Assembly: GCF_000720255.1 (NCBI RefSeq)
Contig: NZ_JOJE01000015.1
Span: forward strand, 1 to 64,000
Length of the DNA: 64,000 bases
Reading direction: 5' to 3'
Source: Streptomyces griseus subsp. griseus
GTDB taxonomy: Bacteria; Actinomycetota; Actinomycetes; Streptomycetales; Streptomycetaceae
Of the stretch, positions 24,799-32,933 are shown piece by piece. The translations under genes were made by a program, and so were the position numbers. A model generated the notes under the pieces. The model was not told the DNA's origin, made no database searches, and saw nothing but the letters and a program-made list of their open reading frames with translations. The stretch's first letter is position 1, and each line of letters begins with the position of its first letter.

Positions 24799-25128
24799 AT
24801 CTCGATCTCGCCGTGCATCGTGCTCGCTCCGTGGACCATGATCGGGCAGACGTGCGGGGCGTCCCCCTCGGGTGTTACCTGGGCGACAGGGCGCACGGGG
24901 TCTCGCGCGCCCGGCCCCGCATAGGCCCGGAACCCTTGAGAACAAAGGGCCGGAAGGATTCAGCGGGCTGTTGCTCGGGGTGCAATTTGCCCGCTTTTGT
25001 CCGTAGCTGATTATGCGACGCATTGCCAACTCTTTACGTTGGGGCGCCGCAACCTTCGCGGAGTTCGAGCGGTAGTCACTGCGTCCGAGGTCGGACACGT
25101 CAACGTCCTCTCCCGTCAAAGGAGCATC
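24799..25128. other. 330-bp intergenic region
   Basis: I see no convincing gene here. It holds a possible promoter for the next gene (TTGCCC 24987-24992 with GATTAT 25009-25014), a small hairpin CCAAC-7 nt-GTTGG (25026-25042) and the AAAGGAGC ribosome site. Open frames across it on the minus strand are shadows. Confidence 0.35.
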
Positions 25129-25524
25129 ATGACCCTCCCCCTGACCCGTCGGATCGCCCGTGTCGCGCTGATCGTCGCAGCGGGAGCGGCCGCCGGGGCC
25201 GGTGCGGCCGGCTCCGCCAGCGCGGCCGCCGAACTGCCCGCCACCCCCAACCTCGGCGGAGTCACCGCCCTGGACGGGGCGACCACCGGCACCCCCGTCG
25301 ACGGTGCGACCAAGCACGTCACCGGGCTCGCGGACAAGACCGGCGGCAAGGCCGTGAAGAAGGCCGCGCCGACTGCGCAGAAGGCCGCCGGTGAGGCCGC
25401 CGGGTCCGCCGGGGACGTCCTCGGGGACACCACGTCGACCGCGACGAAGGGTGGGCTGCCGACGGACTCCCTCGCGAAGGGCGCGAAGCGTGGCCTGCCG
25501 GGTGGGCTGCCGATCGGTGGCTGA
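25129..25524 (+). CDS. Small secreted protein, 131 aa
   Basis: The product has a Sec signal peptide (MTLPLTRRIARVALIVAAG, cleavage likely after AGSASA) and a mature part of about 95 residues made of Gly/Ala/Lys/Thr repeats such as ATKHVTGLADKTGG and KAAPTAQKAAGEAAG, ending GGLPIGG. It contains no cysteines or aromatic residues after cleavage, so it is probably unfolded. Such proteins are common in Streptomyces supernatants and have no known role. The ATG has AAAGGAGC upstream. A strong terminator follows. Confidence 0.8.
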   Translation: MTLPLTRRIARVALIVAAGAAAGAGAAGSASAAAELPATPNLGGVTALDGATTGTPVDGATKHVTGLADKTGGKAVKKAAPTAQKAAGEAAGSAGDVLGDTTSTATKGGLPTDSLAKGAKRGLPGGLPIGG

Positions 25525-25537
25525 ACCATCGCGTGAC

Positions 25538-25580
25538 GGCGGCGGGGCTCAGGATGCCTTCCTGGGCCCCGCCGCCTTTT
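25538..25580 (+). terminator. Terminator of the small secreted protein gene
   Basis: An 11-bp perfect stem (25538-25548 with 25566-25576) is followed by TTTT, making it a classical intrinsic terminator. Confidence 0.8.
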
Positions 25581-25644
25581 GGTGCATGCGGGGGCCGGGG
25601 CGGGTTTCAGCCGCGCCCGGCACTGCCGGCTCCGCCCACGCGGG

Positions 25645-26760
25645 TCACTTGAGGCGCTCCACCGCTGCCCTCACGCGCTCGTCCGTCGCCGTCAGGGCCA
25701 CGCGTACGAAGGTCGCGCCCGCCTCGCCGTAGAAGTCGCCCGGCGCGACCAGGATGCCCAAGTCGGCCAGGTGGGCCACGGTGGCCCAGCAGGACTCGTT
25801 CCTGGTGGCCCACAGGTAGAGGCTGGCCTCGCTGTGTTCGATGCGGAAGCCGTGGGAGAGCAGGGCCTCGCGCAACAGGGTCCGGCGGGCGGCGTAGCGG
25901 TCGCGCTGGGCGCGGACGTGGTCGTCGTCGCCGAGGGCCGCGACCACCGCCGCCTGGGTCGGCGCGGACGTCATCATGCCGCCGTGCTTGCGGATCTCCA
26001 GCAGGGGCGCGAGGACCTCCGGGTCACCGGCGAGGAAGGCCGCCCGGTAGCCGGCGAGGTTGGAGCGCTTGGAGAGGGAGTGGACGGAGACGATGCCGTC
26101 GTAGGAGCCGCCGTTGACGTCCGGGTGCAGGACGGAGACGGGGTCGGCCTCCCAGCCCAGTTCGAGGTAGCACTCGTCGGAGAAGACGAGCACGCCGTGT
26201 TCCCGGGCCCAGGCGACGATCCCGGTCAGTTCCTCCTTGGAGAGGACCTTGCCCGTGGGGTTGGACGGGGAGTTCAGCCAGAGGAGCCTGAGGTTGGTGG
26301 GGTCCAGGTCCGTGGGATCGTCGTAGACCTCGTACTCGGCCCGGGCCAGGCGGGCACCGACCTCGTACGTGGGGTAGGCCAGGCGCGGGTAGGCCACCTT
26401 GTCGCCGGGTCCCAGACCCAGCTGGGTGGGGAGCCAGGCGACGAGTTCCTTGGAGCCGACGATCGGCAGGACGTGGCGGTGGGTGACGTCACGGGCGCCG
26501 AGCCGGCGCTCCACCCAGGCGGTGATCGCGTCACGCAGCTCGGGCGTGCCCCAGACCGTCGGGTAGCCCGGGGAGTCGGCCGCCGCGATCAGCGCCTTCT
26601 GGATCAGCTCGGGCACCGGGTCGACCGGCGTACCGACGGAGAGGTCGACGATGCCGTCCGGGTGGGCGGCCGCCGTCGCCTTGTAGGGGGCCAGCTTGTC
26701 CCAGGGGAACGTGGGAAGACGGTCGGAGACTGCGGACACGCGGTCGGAGACTGCGGACAC
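25645..26760 (-). CDS. dapC: Succinyldiaminopimelate transaminase
   Basis: The 371-aa fold-type I PLP aminotransferase has LLWLNSPSNPTGKVLS, FSDECYLELGW and the lysine motif SVHSLSKRSNLAGYRAAF. It converts N-succinyl-2-amino-6-ketopimelate to succinyl-DAP, one step before DapE. Ferredoxin lies directly upstream, as in mycobacteria (fdxC-dapC). The N-terminus carries a 21-bp tandem duplication (26720-26761) that repeats VSAVSDR and a GTG; either GTG 26760 or GTG 26739 could start the protein, and homologues I recall begin at the second. No clear ribosome site precedes either. Confidence 0.92.
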   Translation of the reverse strand: MSAVSDRVSAVSDRLPTFPWDKLAPYKATAAAHPDGIVDLSVGTPVDPVPELIQKALIAAADSPGYPTVWGTPELRDAITAWVERRLGARDVTHRHVLPIVGSKELVAWLPTQLGLGPGDKVAYPRLAYPTYEVGARLARAEYEVYDDPTDLDPTNLRLLWLNSPSNPTGKVLSKEELTGIVAWAREHGVLVFSDECYLELGWEADPVSVLHPDVNGGSYDGIVSVHSLSKRSNLAGYRAAFLAGDPEVLAPLLEIRKHGGMMTSAPTQAAVVAALGDDDHVRAQRDRYAARRTLLREALLSHGFRIEHSEASLYLWATRNESCWATVAHLADLGILVAPGDFYGEAGATFVRVALTATDERVRAAVERLK

Positions 26761-26761
26761 G
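26720..26761. repeat. Perfect 21-bp tandem duplication over the dapC start codon
   Basis: Two identical 21-bp units begin CGGTCGGAGACTGCGGACAC on the plus strand. Each contains a GTG start codon for dapC in the same frame, so the gene has two equivalent initiation sites 21 bp apart. Confidence 0.85.
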
Positions 26762-26792
26762 TGAGTGGCTCACTTTCTGTACGTACGGCAAA

Positions 26793-26849
26793 CGCCTCGG
26801 TCCCGTACGGCCGTGATCACGAGCGATCAGGCCGTACGGGACCGAGGCG
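26793..26849. terminator. Long terminator hairpin between ferredoxin and dapC
   Basis: A perfect 20-bp inverted repeat (26793-26812 with 26830-26849) encloses a further 5-bp stem (TGATC/GATCA). It lies 25 bp after the ferredoxin stop and 33 bp before the dapC start, so it should end ferredoxin transcription and isolate dapC. Confidence 0.75.
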
Positions 26850-26873
26850 GCGCATGCGGGACCGCTGTCCGGC

Positions 26874-27194
26874 CTACTCGGCCTGCGGCGGCAGCGCGGC
26901 GATGAAGGGGTGGTCCCGCTCGATCAGCCCCAGCTTGCTGGCGCCGCCCGGCGAGCCCAGCTCGTCGAAGAACTCGACGTTCGCCTTGTAGTAGTCCTTC
27001 CACTCCTCGGGAGTGTCGTCCTCGTAGAAGATCGCCTCGACCGGGCAGACCGGCTCACAGGCACCACAGTCGACGCATTCGTCCGGGTGGATGTACAAGG
27101 ACCGCTGGCCCTCGTAGATGCAGTCGACCGGGCACTCCTCGATGCACGCCTTGTCCTTGACGTCGACACAAGGCTGCGCGATGACGTAGGTCAC
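26874..27194 (-). CDS. fdxA: Seven-iron ferredoxin (FdxA/FdxC type)
   Basis: The 106-aa protein has the [3Fe-4S] plus [4Fe-4S] cysteine pattern: C9, C17, C21 and CxxCxxCxxxCP (VDCGACEPVCPVEAIF), with a C-terminal extension containing EEWKDYYKANVEFF, typical of actinobacterial seven-iron ferredoxins. It carries electrons in the cytoplasm, often for cytochromes P450 or iron-sulfur enzymes. GTG at 27194 has a GAGGAGG ribosome site. It is divergent from the GNAT gene, which has its own TAGTAT -10-like box. Confidence 0.95.
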   Translation of the reverse strand: MTYVIAQPCVDVKDKACIEECPVDCIYEGQRSLYIHPDECVDCGACEPVCPVEAIFYEDDTPEEWKDYYKANVEFFDELGSPGGASKLGLIERDHPFIAALPPQAE

Positions 27195-27334
27195 GCTGTC
27201 GTTCCTCCTCGATAGGGCGCTGGCGGGCCTCCTCAGGCTCCGCCGCCTGGCGCGCGGGAGCGCGGCGTCGTCGATGCCCGCACCTAGTATCTCCGTTCTT
27301 GGCCATGATCCGAACAGGAGGGGTGAACCGACCT

Positions 27335-28360
27335 GTGGAAATCTCTGCCGCCGGACGACTGGAGGTCCGTATCACCACTGCTGACGTGGGTAAACGAGTC
27401 TCCGTACGCTGCTTGAGGGAACCTGGTACGTCAACGGAGAAGTTCACCGACACGGTGGGTGTTCTCACATCATGGGACAGCGGTGTGCTGGTGATCACAC
27501 GAAAGAGCGGGTCGAGCGTCCGGATTCCGGAAAGCTCGCTGGTCGCGGGCAAGGTCGTACCGGCGGCACCGGCGCGGCGCCGGGGGCCCGCCGCGTCGTA
27601 CGAGGAGCTCGCCCGGGTCGCCGCACGGGCCTGGCGGCCGGTGGAGAGCGAGCGGCTCGGGGAGTGGGAGCTGCGGGCCGCCGAGGGGTTTACCCGGCGG
27701 GCCAACTCGGTGCTGCCGCTCGGCGACCCCGGGATGCCGCTCGACGAGGCCCTCACCGCCGTCACGCGCTGGTACGGCGAACGCGGTCTGCCGGCGTACG
27801 TGCAGACCGCGACGGGCGCCGAGGGCACGCAGGAGATGCTGTGCGCGGAGCTGGAGCGGCGCGGGTGGGTGCGTGAGGTGACCGCCGAGCTGTGGATCGG
27901 AGGGCTCGCGCCCGTCGCCGACCAGGACGCGTCCGTCGAGATCGTGCCGACGCGGAACGTCGATGCGGCGTGGCTGGCCCGGTACCAGCGCAAGGGTGTC
28001 GGTGAAGTGGCCCTGAAGGTGCTGGGCGGAGGGCCGTCGGTGTGGTTCGCGTCCGTGCCCGGCGCGACGGCCGGCGCGCCCCCCGCCGCGATCGGGCGCT
28101 GCGTCGTGGACGGGCGGTGGGCCGGGTTCGCCGCGGTCGAGGTCGATCCGGCGCAGCGGCGGCGCGGGCTGGCCACCGCGGTGATGGTCGCGCTGGCCCG
28201 GCGAGCGCTGGAGGAGGGGGCGTCGGCCGCCTGGCTCCAGGTCGAGGAGGACAACGCGGCGGCGCGCGGGCTGTACTCGGGGATGGGCTTCGCGGCGCAC
28301 CACGCCTACCACCACTATCGGCAGCCGCCGGCTTCCGAGTCCGGCTCCGGCCTCGGCTGA
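27335..28360 (+). CDS. GNAT family N-acetyltransferase with N-terminal extension
   Basis: The 341-aa protein has an N-terminal beta domain (residues about 1-75; DVGKRVSVRCL, TWDSGVLVITRK) that resembles the SH3-like barrel at the start of other actinobacterial acetyltransferases, a linker, a degenerate GNAT half, and a C-terminal catalytic GNAT domain with the acetyl-CoA motif RRRGLATAVMVALARRAL and LQVEEDNAAARGLYSGMGF. The substrate is unknown. GTG at 27335 lies 11 nt after an AGGAGGGG. It is cotranscribed with the following gene (16 bp gap). Confidence 0.85.
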   Translation: MEISAAGRLEVRITTADVGKRVSVRCLREPGTSTEKFTDTVGVLTSWDSGVLVITRKSGSSVRIPESSLVAGKVVPAAPARRRGPAASYEELARVAARAWRPVESERLGEWELRAAEGFTRRANSVLPLGDPGMPLDEALTAVTRWYGERGLPAYVQTATGAEGTQEMLCAELERRGWVREVTAELWIGGLAPVADQDASVEIVPTRNVDAAWLARYQRKGVGEVALKVLGGGPSVWFASVPGATAGAPPAAIGRCVVDGRWAGFAAVEVDPAQRRRGLATAVMVALARRALEEGASAAWLQVEEDNAAARGLYSGMGFAAHHAYHHYRQPPASESGSGLG

Positions 28361-28376
28361 GGGGAGACGAACCGCC

Positions 28377-29243
28377 ATGTACGAGCCTCCTGTGCCCTCC
28401 CCCGGTCCCCCGCCGCCCGAGCGCGCCGCCGAGGTGCGGCGCCGGTTCGCCGAGGAGGTGCGGTCCGAGCGGCCCGACCTGTCGACGCTGTGTCTGCTGG
28501 TGGGGGCGGCGGCCGACGGAACACTCGACGAGACGGGCATGGACGCGGCCCAGGCGGAGCTGGACGAGCTCGCGGGCCGGTTGCCGTTCCGGCCCGGCGG
28601 GCCGCGCTCCTGGGCCGTGGCGCTGCGGGACCTGCTGGGCGACCGGCTGGGGTTCCGCGGTGGCCCGGCCGACTACCAGCGGCTGGAGTCCTCGCTGCTG
28701 CACGACGTGCTGCGGCGTCGGCGCGGGCTGCCGATCCTGCTGTCGGTGGTGTGGGTGGAGGTCGCGCGGCGGGCGGGGGCGCCGGTGTACGGGGTCGCGC
28801 TGCCGGGGCACTTCGTCGTCGGGCTCGGACCACAGGACGCGCAGGTGCTCGTCGATCCGTTCGACGGCGGGCGGGTGTTGACGGGGGCGGACGCGGAGAC
28901 GCTGGTGGCGGGGGCCACGGGGGCGCCGTTGGAGCCGTCGATGCTGGAGCCCGCGGATCCGGTCGAGGTACTGGTGCGCATCCTGAACAACATCCGGGCC
29001 TGGGCCACCACGCGGCCCGAGCGGTCGGATGTGGCGCTGTGGGCGGTGGAGCTGTCGCTGGAGGTGCCCTCGCATCCGGCTCGCCTGCGGTACGAGCGGG
29101 CGCAGTTGCTGGTGCAGAGGGGGGACTTCGTCGGGGGTGCGGCGGAGCTCGAGTCGTACGCGGAGCTGGTCGAGGTGGTCGACGAGACGGCGGCGGAGAA
29201 GGTACGGGGGCAGGCCATGGCAGCTCGGGCCCGGCTCAACTGA
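28377..29243 (+). CDS. SirB1-like transglutaminase-fold protein
   Basis: The 288-aa protein has the SirB1/transglutaminase-like core: YQRLESSLLHDVLRRRRGLP, VARRAGAPVYGVALPGHFVV and VDPFDGGR. The catalytic cysteine expected before the His and Asp is absent (SVVWVEVARRAG reads through), so it is probably not a peptidase. The C-terminus (LNNIRAWATTRPERSDVALW) is helical repeat-like. It overlaps nothing and is convergent with the response-regulator gene 27 bp away. Its role is unknown. Confidence 0.82.
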   Translation: MYEPPVPSPGPPPPERAAEVRRRFAEEVRSERPDLSTLCLLVGAAADGTLDETGMDAAQAELDELAGRLPFRPGGPRSWAVALRDLLGDRLGFRGGPADYQRLESSLLHDVLRRRRGLPILLSVVWVEVARRAGAPVYGVALPGHFVVGLGPQDAQVLVDPFDGGRVLTGADAETLVAGATGAPLEPSMLEPADPVEVLVRILNNIRAWATTRPERSDVALWAVELSLEVPSHPARLRYERAQLLVQRGDFVGGAAELESYAELVEVVDETAAEKVRGQAMAARARLN

Positions 29244-29270
29244 CGCCTGGGGGCGCTGAATCCGGGGCGC

Positions 29271-29885
29271 CTACAGCCAGCCCTTCTCCCTCGCGATGGA
29301 CGCCGCCTCCGTCCTGTTGCGTGCCGCCAGTTTCTGGATCGCCGTGGAGAGGTAGTTGCGCACCGTGCCCTGGGACAGGTGCAGGGCGGCGGCCAGTTCC
29401 GCGTTGGTGGAACCGTCCGCCGCCGCTTTCAGGACCTCGCGTTCGCGGTCCGTCAGGGGATTCGCCCCTCCGGCGAGGGCCGCTGCCGCGAGGGTGGGGT
29501 CGATGACCCGTTCGCCGGCGAGCACCTTGCGGACGGCCGCGGCGAGTTGGGCCGCGGGAGCGTCCTTGACCAGGAAGGCGTGGGCGCCGGCCTCCATGGC
29601 GCTGCGCAGGTAGCCGGGGCGGCCGAAGGTGGTGAGGACGACGACCTTCAGCTCGGGGAGTTCCCGCTGGAGCTCGGCCGCCGCCTCGATGCCGGTCGCG
29701 CCCGGCATCTCGATGTCGAGGAGAGCCACGTCCACGTCGTGTTCCCGCGCGGCCGTGAGGACTTCGTCGCCGCGGGCCACCTGGGCGACCACCTCGATGT
29801 CGTCCTCGAGACCGAGCAGGGCGGCCAGCGCCTCGCGGACCATCGACTGGTCCTCGGCGAGGAGGACCTTGATCATGCGGCTCAT
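29271..29885 (-). CDS. NarL/LuxR family response regulator
   Basis: The 204-aa regulator has a receiver domain (LLAEDQSMVREAL; phosphorylated Asp in VALLDIEM) and a LuxR-type helix-turn-helix (LTDREREVLKAAADGSTNAE; ALHLSQGTVRNYLSTAIQKL). Its ATG overlaps the kinase stop (ATGA). It probably binds the palindrome at 32839-32856 upstream of its operon, which would make the operon autoregulated (inference). It is the last gene of a four-gene unit: ABC ATPase, ABC permease, kinase, regulator. Confidence 0.94.
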   Translation of the reverse strand: MSRMIKVLLAEDQSMVREALAALLGLEDDIEVVAQVARGDEVLTAAREHDVDVALLDIEMPGATGIEAAAELQRELPELKVVVLTTFGRPGYLRSAMEAGAHAFLVKDAPAAQLAAAVRKVLAGERVIDPTLAAAALAGGANPLTDREREVLKAAADGSTNAELAAALHLSQGTVRNYLSTAIQKLAARNRTEAASIAREKGWL

Positions 29886-31090
29886 GACGCGGATCCTACG
29901 TCCGCGGAGACGGGCGCGGGCACACGGGCCAGCAGCCGGAAACCCTGCTTCGTGCGGCCCGCCTCCAGCGCGCCGCCCGCCTTCTCCAGACGCTCCGTCA
30001 GGCCGGTGAGCCCGTTGCCGGGAGCCTTGCCGGAGCCGCCCGATCCGTCGTCCTCGACGCAGAGTTCGAGGGTCGGGCCGTCGAGGGTCTGGCGGCGCAC
30101 CAGCTCCACCGTGCAGCGCCGGGCTCCGCTGTGCCGTACGACGTTGGTGACGGCCTCCCGCAGGGCCCAGGCGAGGGCGGACTCGCTGTCCTCGGAGACG
30201 CCGGTGAGGTCGGGCTCCGCCGGGAGTCGGGCAGTCACTCCGGCCGCCGCCAGGGCGACCTGGGTGCCGGCCAGTTCGGCGGCCAGCCGGGGGCGCCGGT
30301 AGCCGGTGACGGCCTCCCGGACGTCGACGAGGGCCTGGCGGCTGACCTGTTCGATGTCGGCGACCTGCTGCGCCGCCTTGTCGGGGTGGTCGGGGAGCAT
30401 ACGGCCGGCCAGCTCGCTCTTCAGCGTGATCAGGGAGAGCGAGTGGCCGAGCAGGTCGTGCAGGTCACGGGCGAGCCGCAGGCGCTCCTCGTTGGCGGCG
30501 AGCTGGGCGACGGTGGCCCGGGCCTTGCGCAACTCCACTGTCGTACGGACCAGTTGGCTGACGCCCGTCATCGCGAAGCCGATCAGCAGGACGAGGACCA
30601 GCAGGCCGACAGCCTCTTTGAGGCCGGCGTAAATACCGACGAGCAGCATGGTGGCGGCCGCCCCGGGGATCGCCCAGAACGCCAGCCGCAGCGGAAGCAC
30701 CATCCCGCACGCCACGGAGACGTAGCAGAACAGGCCGAGCCAGGGGGAGCCGAAGGTGAGGGAGAGGACCACGGCGAGCACCGCCATGGAGCCGATGAGG
30801 GCGCCGATGAGCCGCGGGGAGTAGGGCGCGGCGCCCATGTCGCGGAAGAGGAGCGAGAGATAGACGGCGACGAACACCGCCAGGCCCAGCCAGCCGGCGA
30901 CCGTGCCCCCGGTGGTGTGGCGGCCGGACAGCAGGTCGTGGACCGGTGAGCTGAGGAAGACCAGCCAGACCCCGATCCACAGGGCCTTGCGCCGCCACAG
31001 CTCGCGGCGGGTACGGGCGGTCTTGCCCAGCGGGATCACCGGTTCCCAGCTGGGATCCTGCGACAGCAGGTCGTCCGTCGTCACGTTCAC
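29882..31090 (-). CDS. DesK-type sensor histidine kinase
   Basis: The 402-aa kinase has about five or six membrane segments in its first 190 residues, little extracellular sequence, a HisKA_3 dimerisation motif (RLRLARDLHDLLGHSLSLI with the phospho-acceptor His) and an ATPase domain (ALREAVTNVVRHSGARRC; VEDDGSGGSG; GNGLTGLTERLEKAGG). Kinases of this architecture sense membrane or lipid state. The GTG at 31090 overlaps the upstream permease stop (GTGA), so the four-gene operon is translationally coupled. Confidence 0.94.
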   Translation of the reverse strand: MNVTTDDLLSQDPSWEPVIPLGKTARTRRELWRRKALWIGVWLVFLSSPVHDLLSGRHTTGGTVAGWLGLAVFVAVYLSLLFRDMGAAPYSPRLIGALIGSMAVLAVVLSLTFGSPWLGLFCYVSVACGMVLPLRLAFWAIPGAAATMLLVGIYAGLKEAVGLLVLVLLIGFAMTGVSQLVRTTVELRKARATVAQLAANEERLRLARDLHDLLGHSLSLITLKSELAGRMLPDHPDKAAQQVADIEQVSRQALVDVREAVTGYRRPRLAAELAGTQVALAAAGVTARLPAEPDLTGVSEDSESALAWALREAVTNVVRHSGARRCTVELVRRQTLDGPTLELCVEDDGSGGSGKAPGNGLTGLTERLEKAGGALEAGRTKQGFRLLARVPAPVSADVGSAS

Positions 31091-31827
31091 GCCTTCAGCG
31101 TGTCCTTCCGGTACAGCCAGGCCGCGCCGCCCGCGAACAGGACGAAGGAGGCGACGAGCACGGCAAGATCCTGGGCCTGCGGGGCGGAACTCTGTTCGAT
31201 GGCCCGCCCCAGGTCAGCGTACGCGTGCGTGGGCAGCCACTTGGCGATGTTCTGCAACCAGTCGGGGAACGTGGTCGACGGCATCCACAGCCCGCCGAGC
31301 ATGGACATCCCGAAGTAGACGATCATCGTGATCGGACGGACGGCGTCCCCGCTGGCGAGGTAGCCGAGGGCGACTCCGAGCGCGGCGAACACCAGGCTGC
31401 CGGCCCAGATCGCGCCGGTGAGGGCGAGCCACTGCCAGGCGTCCAGGCGTACGTCCTTCACGGCCGCGGCGACGACGAAGACGATCACGATGGACGGCAG
31501 GCTCACCACGGCGGCACTCGCCGTCTTGGCGAGGACGTAGCCGCGCCCCGGCAGCGAGGTCAGCCGCAGCTGCCGTACCCAGCCGCTCTCGCGCTCCTTG
31601 GCGATGCGCTCGCTGTTGCCCATCAGGACGGCGGTCAGGGCGCCGAAGGACGCCATGGAGACCATCATGTAGGTCGGCAGGGTCAGACCCGTCCCGTCCA
31701 CCTTGGTCGTGCTGTCCGCGTTGCCCGCGATGATCAGGAACAGCAGTGACGGATACATCACCGAGAAGAACAGGAACTTCCGGTTGCGCAGGGCGCGGGC
31801 CAGTTCCAGCTTGATCAGGCTCTTCAC
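31087..31827 (-). CDS. ABC-2 type transporter permease
   Basis: The 246-aa protein has six predicted helices beginning MKSLIKLELARALRNRKFLF and a central SERIAKERESGWVRQLRLTS cytoplasmic helix, typical of the ABC2 permeases paired with one ATPase and a DesKR-like two-component system. It probably exports a lipid, peptide or drug. It starts with GTG at 31827, overlapping the stop of the ATPase gene. Confidence 0.92.
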   Translation of the reverse strand: MKSLIKLELARALRNRKFLFFSVMYPSLLFLIIAGNADSTTKVDGTGLTLPTYMMVSMASFGALTAVLMGNSERIAKERESGWVRQLRLTSLPGRGYVLAKTASAAVVSLPSIVIVFVVAAAVKDVRLDAWQWLALTGAIWAGSLVFAALGVALGYLASGDAVRPITMIVYFGMSMLGGLWMPSTTFPDWLQNIAKWLPTHAYADLGRAIEQSSAPQAQDLAVLVASFVLFAGGAAWLYRKDTLKA

Positions 31828-32780
31828 TTCTGCTTCGCCTCCTCGGCGGCGGTGATGGCGACGAAGGCCTGCTCCAGACCGAGCCCGGCGACTTCGAGGT
31901 TGCGGGGGTAGAGGCCGAGGCCGTACAGGGCGTGGACGGTGGCGTCGGCGTCGGAGGACTGGATGCGGACGGTGTGGCCCGATACGTCGAGGGACGTCAG
32001 GAACGGCAGGTCGCGCAGTGCGGCCTCGTCGGTTCCGGCGATCTCGTCGGCCAGGTCGAAGGAGATCCTCCGAGCGCCCGCCTTCGCCTTGATCTCGGCG
32101 GCCGTGCCGTCGGCCAGCAGCCGGCCCCGGTGCAGGACGAGCACCCGGTCGGCGACGGCGTCGGCCTCCTCCAGGTAGTGCGTGGCGAACAGGACCGTAC
32201 GGCCCGCGTCGGCCTGCTCGCGCATGGTCGCCCAGAAGGACTGGCGGGCGGAGACGTCCATGCCCGTGGTGGGCTCGTCCAGGACGATCAGGTCGCTGTC
32301 GCCGGCGGTCGCCAGGGCGAAGCGGACCCGCTGGACCTGGCCGCCGGAGAGCTTGTTGACCTTGCGGTCGGCGATCTGCGCGAGGCCCGCGCGGGCCAGC
32401 ACGTCGGCGGCGCGGTACGGCCGCGGGTGCAGGGCGCAGGCGAGGCGCACCAGCTCGGCGACCGTGACCTCGTCCATCAGGCCGCCGCTCTGCAGCATGG
32501 CGCCCACGCGCCCGGCGACGATCGCCTCGCGGGGGCTGGTGCCGAACACGCTGACCGTGCCGCTGTCGGCCTGCTTGAGCCCGAGCAGGAGGTCGAGGGT
32601 GGTCGACTTGCCCGCCCCGTTCGGGCCGAGCAGGGCCACGGTCTCGCCCGGGTGCAGGGCGAGCGTCAGCCCGTCCACCGCGCGTACCTCGCCGTACGCC
32701 TTGCTCACCTGGTCGAATCGGACCGCCGGGGTGGCGGCCGTCTTCCCTGTCGTCGACGCTTGCGCCGATGTCGTCGTCAT
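31824..32780 (-). CDS. ABC exporter ATP-binding protein
   Basis: The 318-aa ATPase has Walker A GPNGAGKST, signature LSGGQVQR, Walker B IVLDEPTTGMD and H-loop ATHYLEEAD, and a C-terminal DrrA-like extension. It powers the ABC-2 permease encoded downstream. The start is uncertain between ATG 32780 and ATG 32789; neither has a good ribosome site. It is the first gene of the operon; the perfect palindrome 32839-32856 lies about 60 bp upstream of it. Confidence 0.93.
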   Translation of the reverse strand: MTTTSAQASTTGKTAATPAVRFDQVSKAYGEVRAVDGLTLALHPGETVALLGPNGAGKSTTLDLLLGLKQADSGTVSVFGTSPREAIVAGRVGAMLQSGGLMDEVTVAELVRLACALHPRPYRAADVLARAGLAQIADRKVNKLSGGQVQRVRFALATAGDSDLIVLDEPTTGMDVSARQSFWATMREQADAGRTVLFATHYLEEADAVADRVLVLHRGRLLADGTAAEIKAKAGARRISFDLADEIAGTDEAALRDLPFLTSLDVSGHTVRIQSSDADATVHALYGLGLYPRNLEVAGLGLEQAFVAITAAEEAKQK

Positions 32781-32838
32781 GACAGCCATCGTGGCCGCGG
32801 GTGCCTTTGGCCCGGCAGTGTCGGCGGTCCCGAGTGCC

Positions 32839-32856
32839 GCATGACAGATGTCATGC
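32839..32856. promoter_or_regulatory. Perfect palindrome upstream of the ABC/two-component operon
   Basis: GCATGACA-ga-TGTCATGC is an 8-2-8 perfect inverted repeat centred 67 bp before the ATPase ATG. Two-component regulators of the NarL/DesR group often bind TGACA-type repeats ahead of the ABC exporter they control, so this is the likely response-regulator site (inference). Confidence 0.55.
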
Positions 32857-32885
32857 GGGGGTGCGCAGCCGGGTGCACACGACGG

Positions 32886-32917
32886 AGGGGGCACCCGGCG
32901 TCGGCCGGGTGCCCCCT
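32886..32917. terminator. Terminator downstream of the 830-aa gene
   Basis: A perfect 14-bp stem (32886-32899 with 32904-32917, GTCG loop) lies 17 bp after the stop of the minus-strand gene at 32934. Confidence 0.8.
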
Positions 32918-32933
32918 CTCGTCGTACGAGCCG

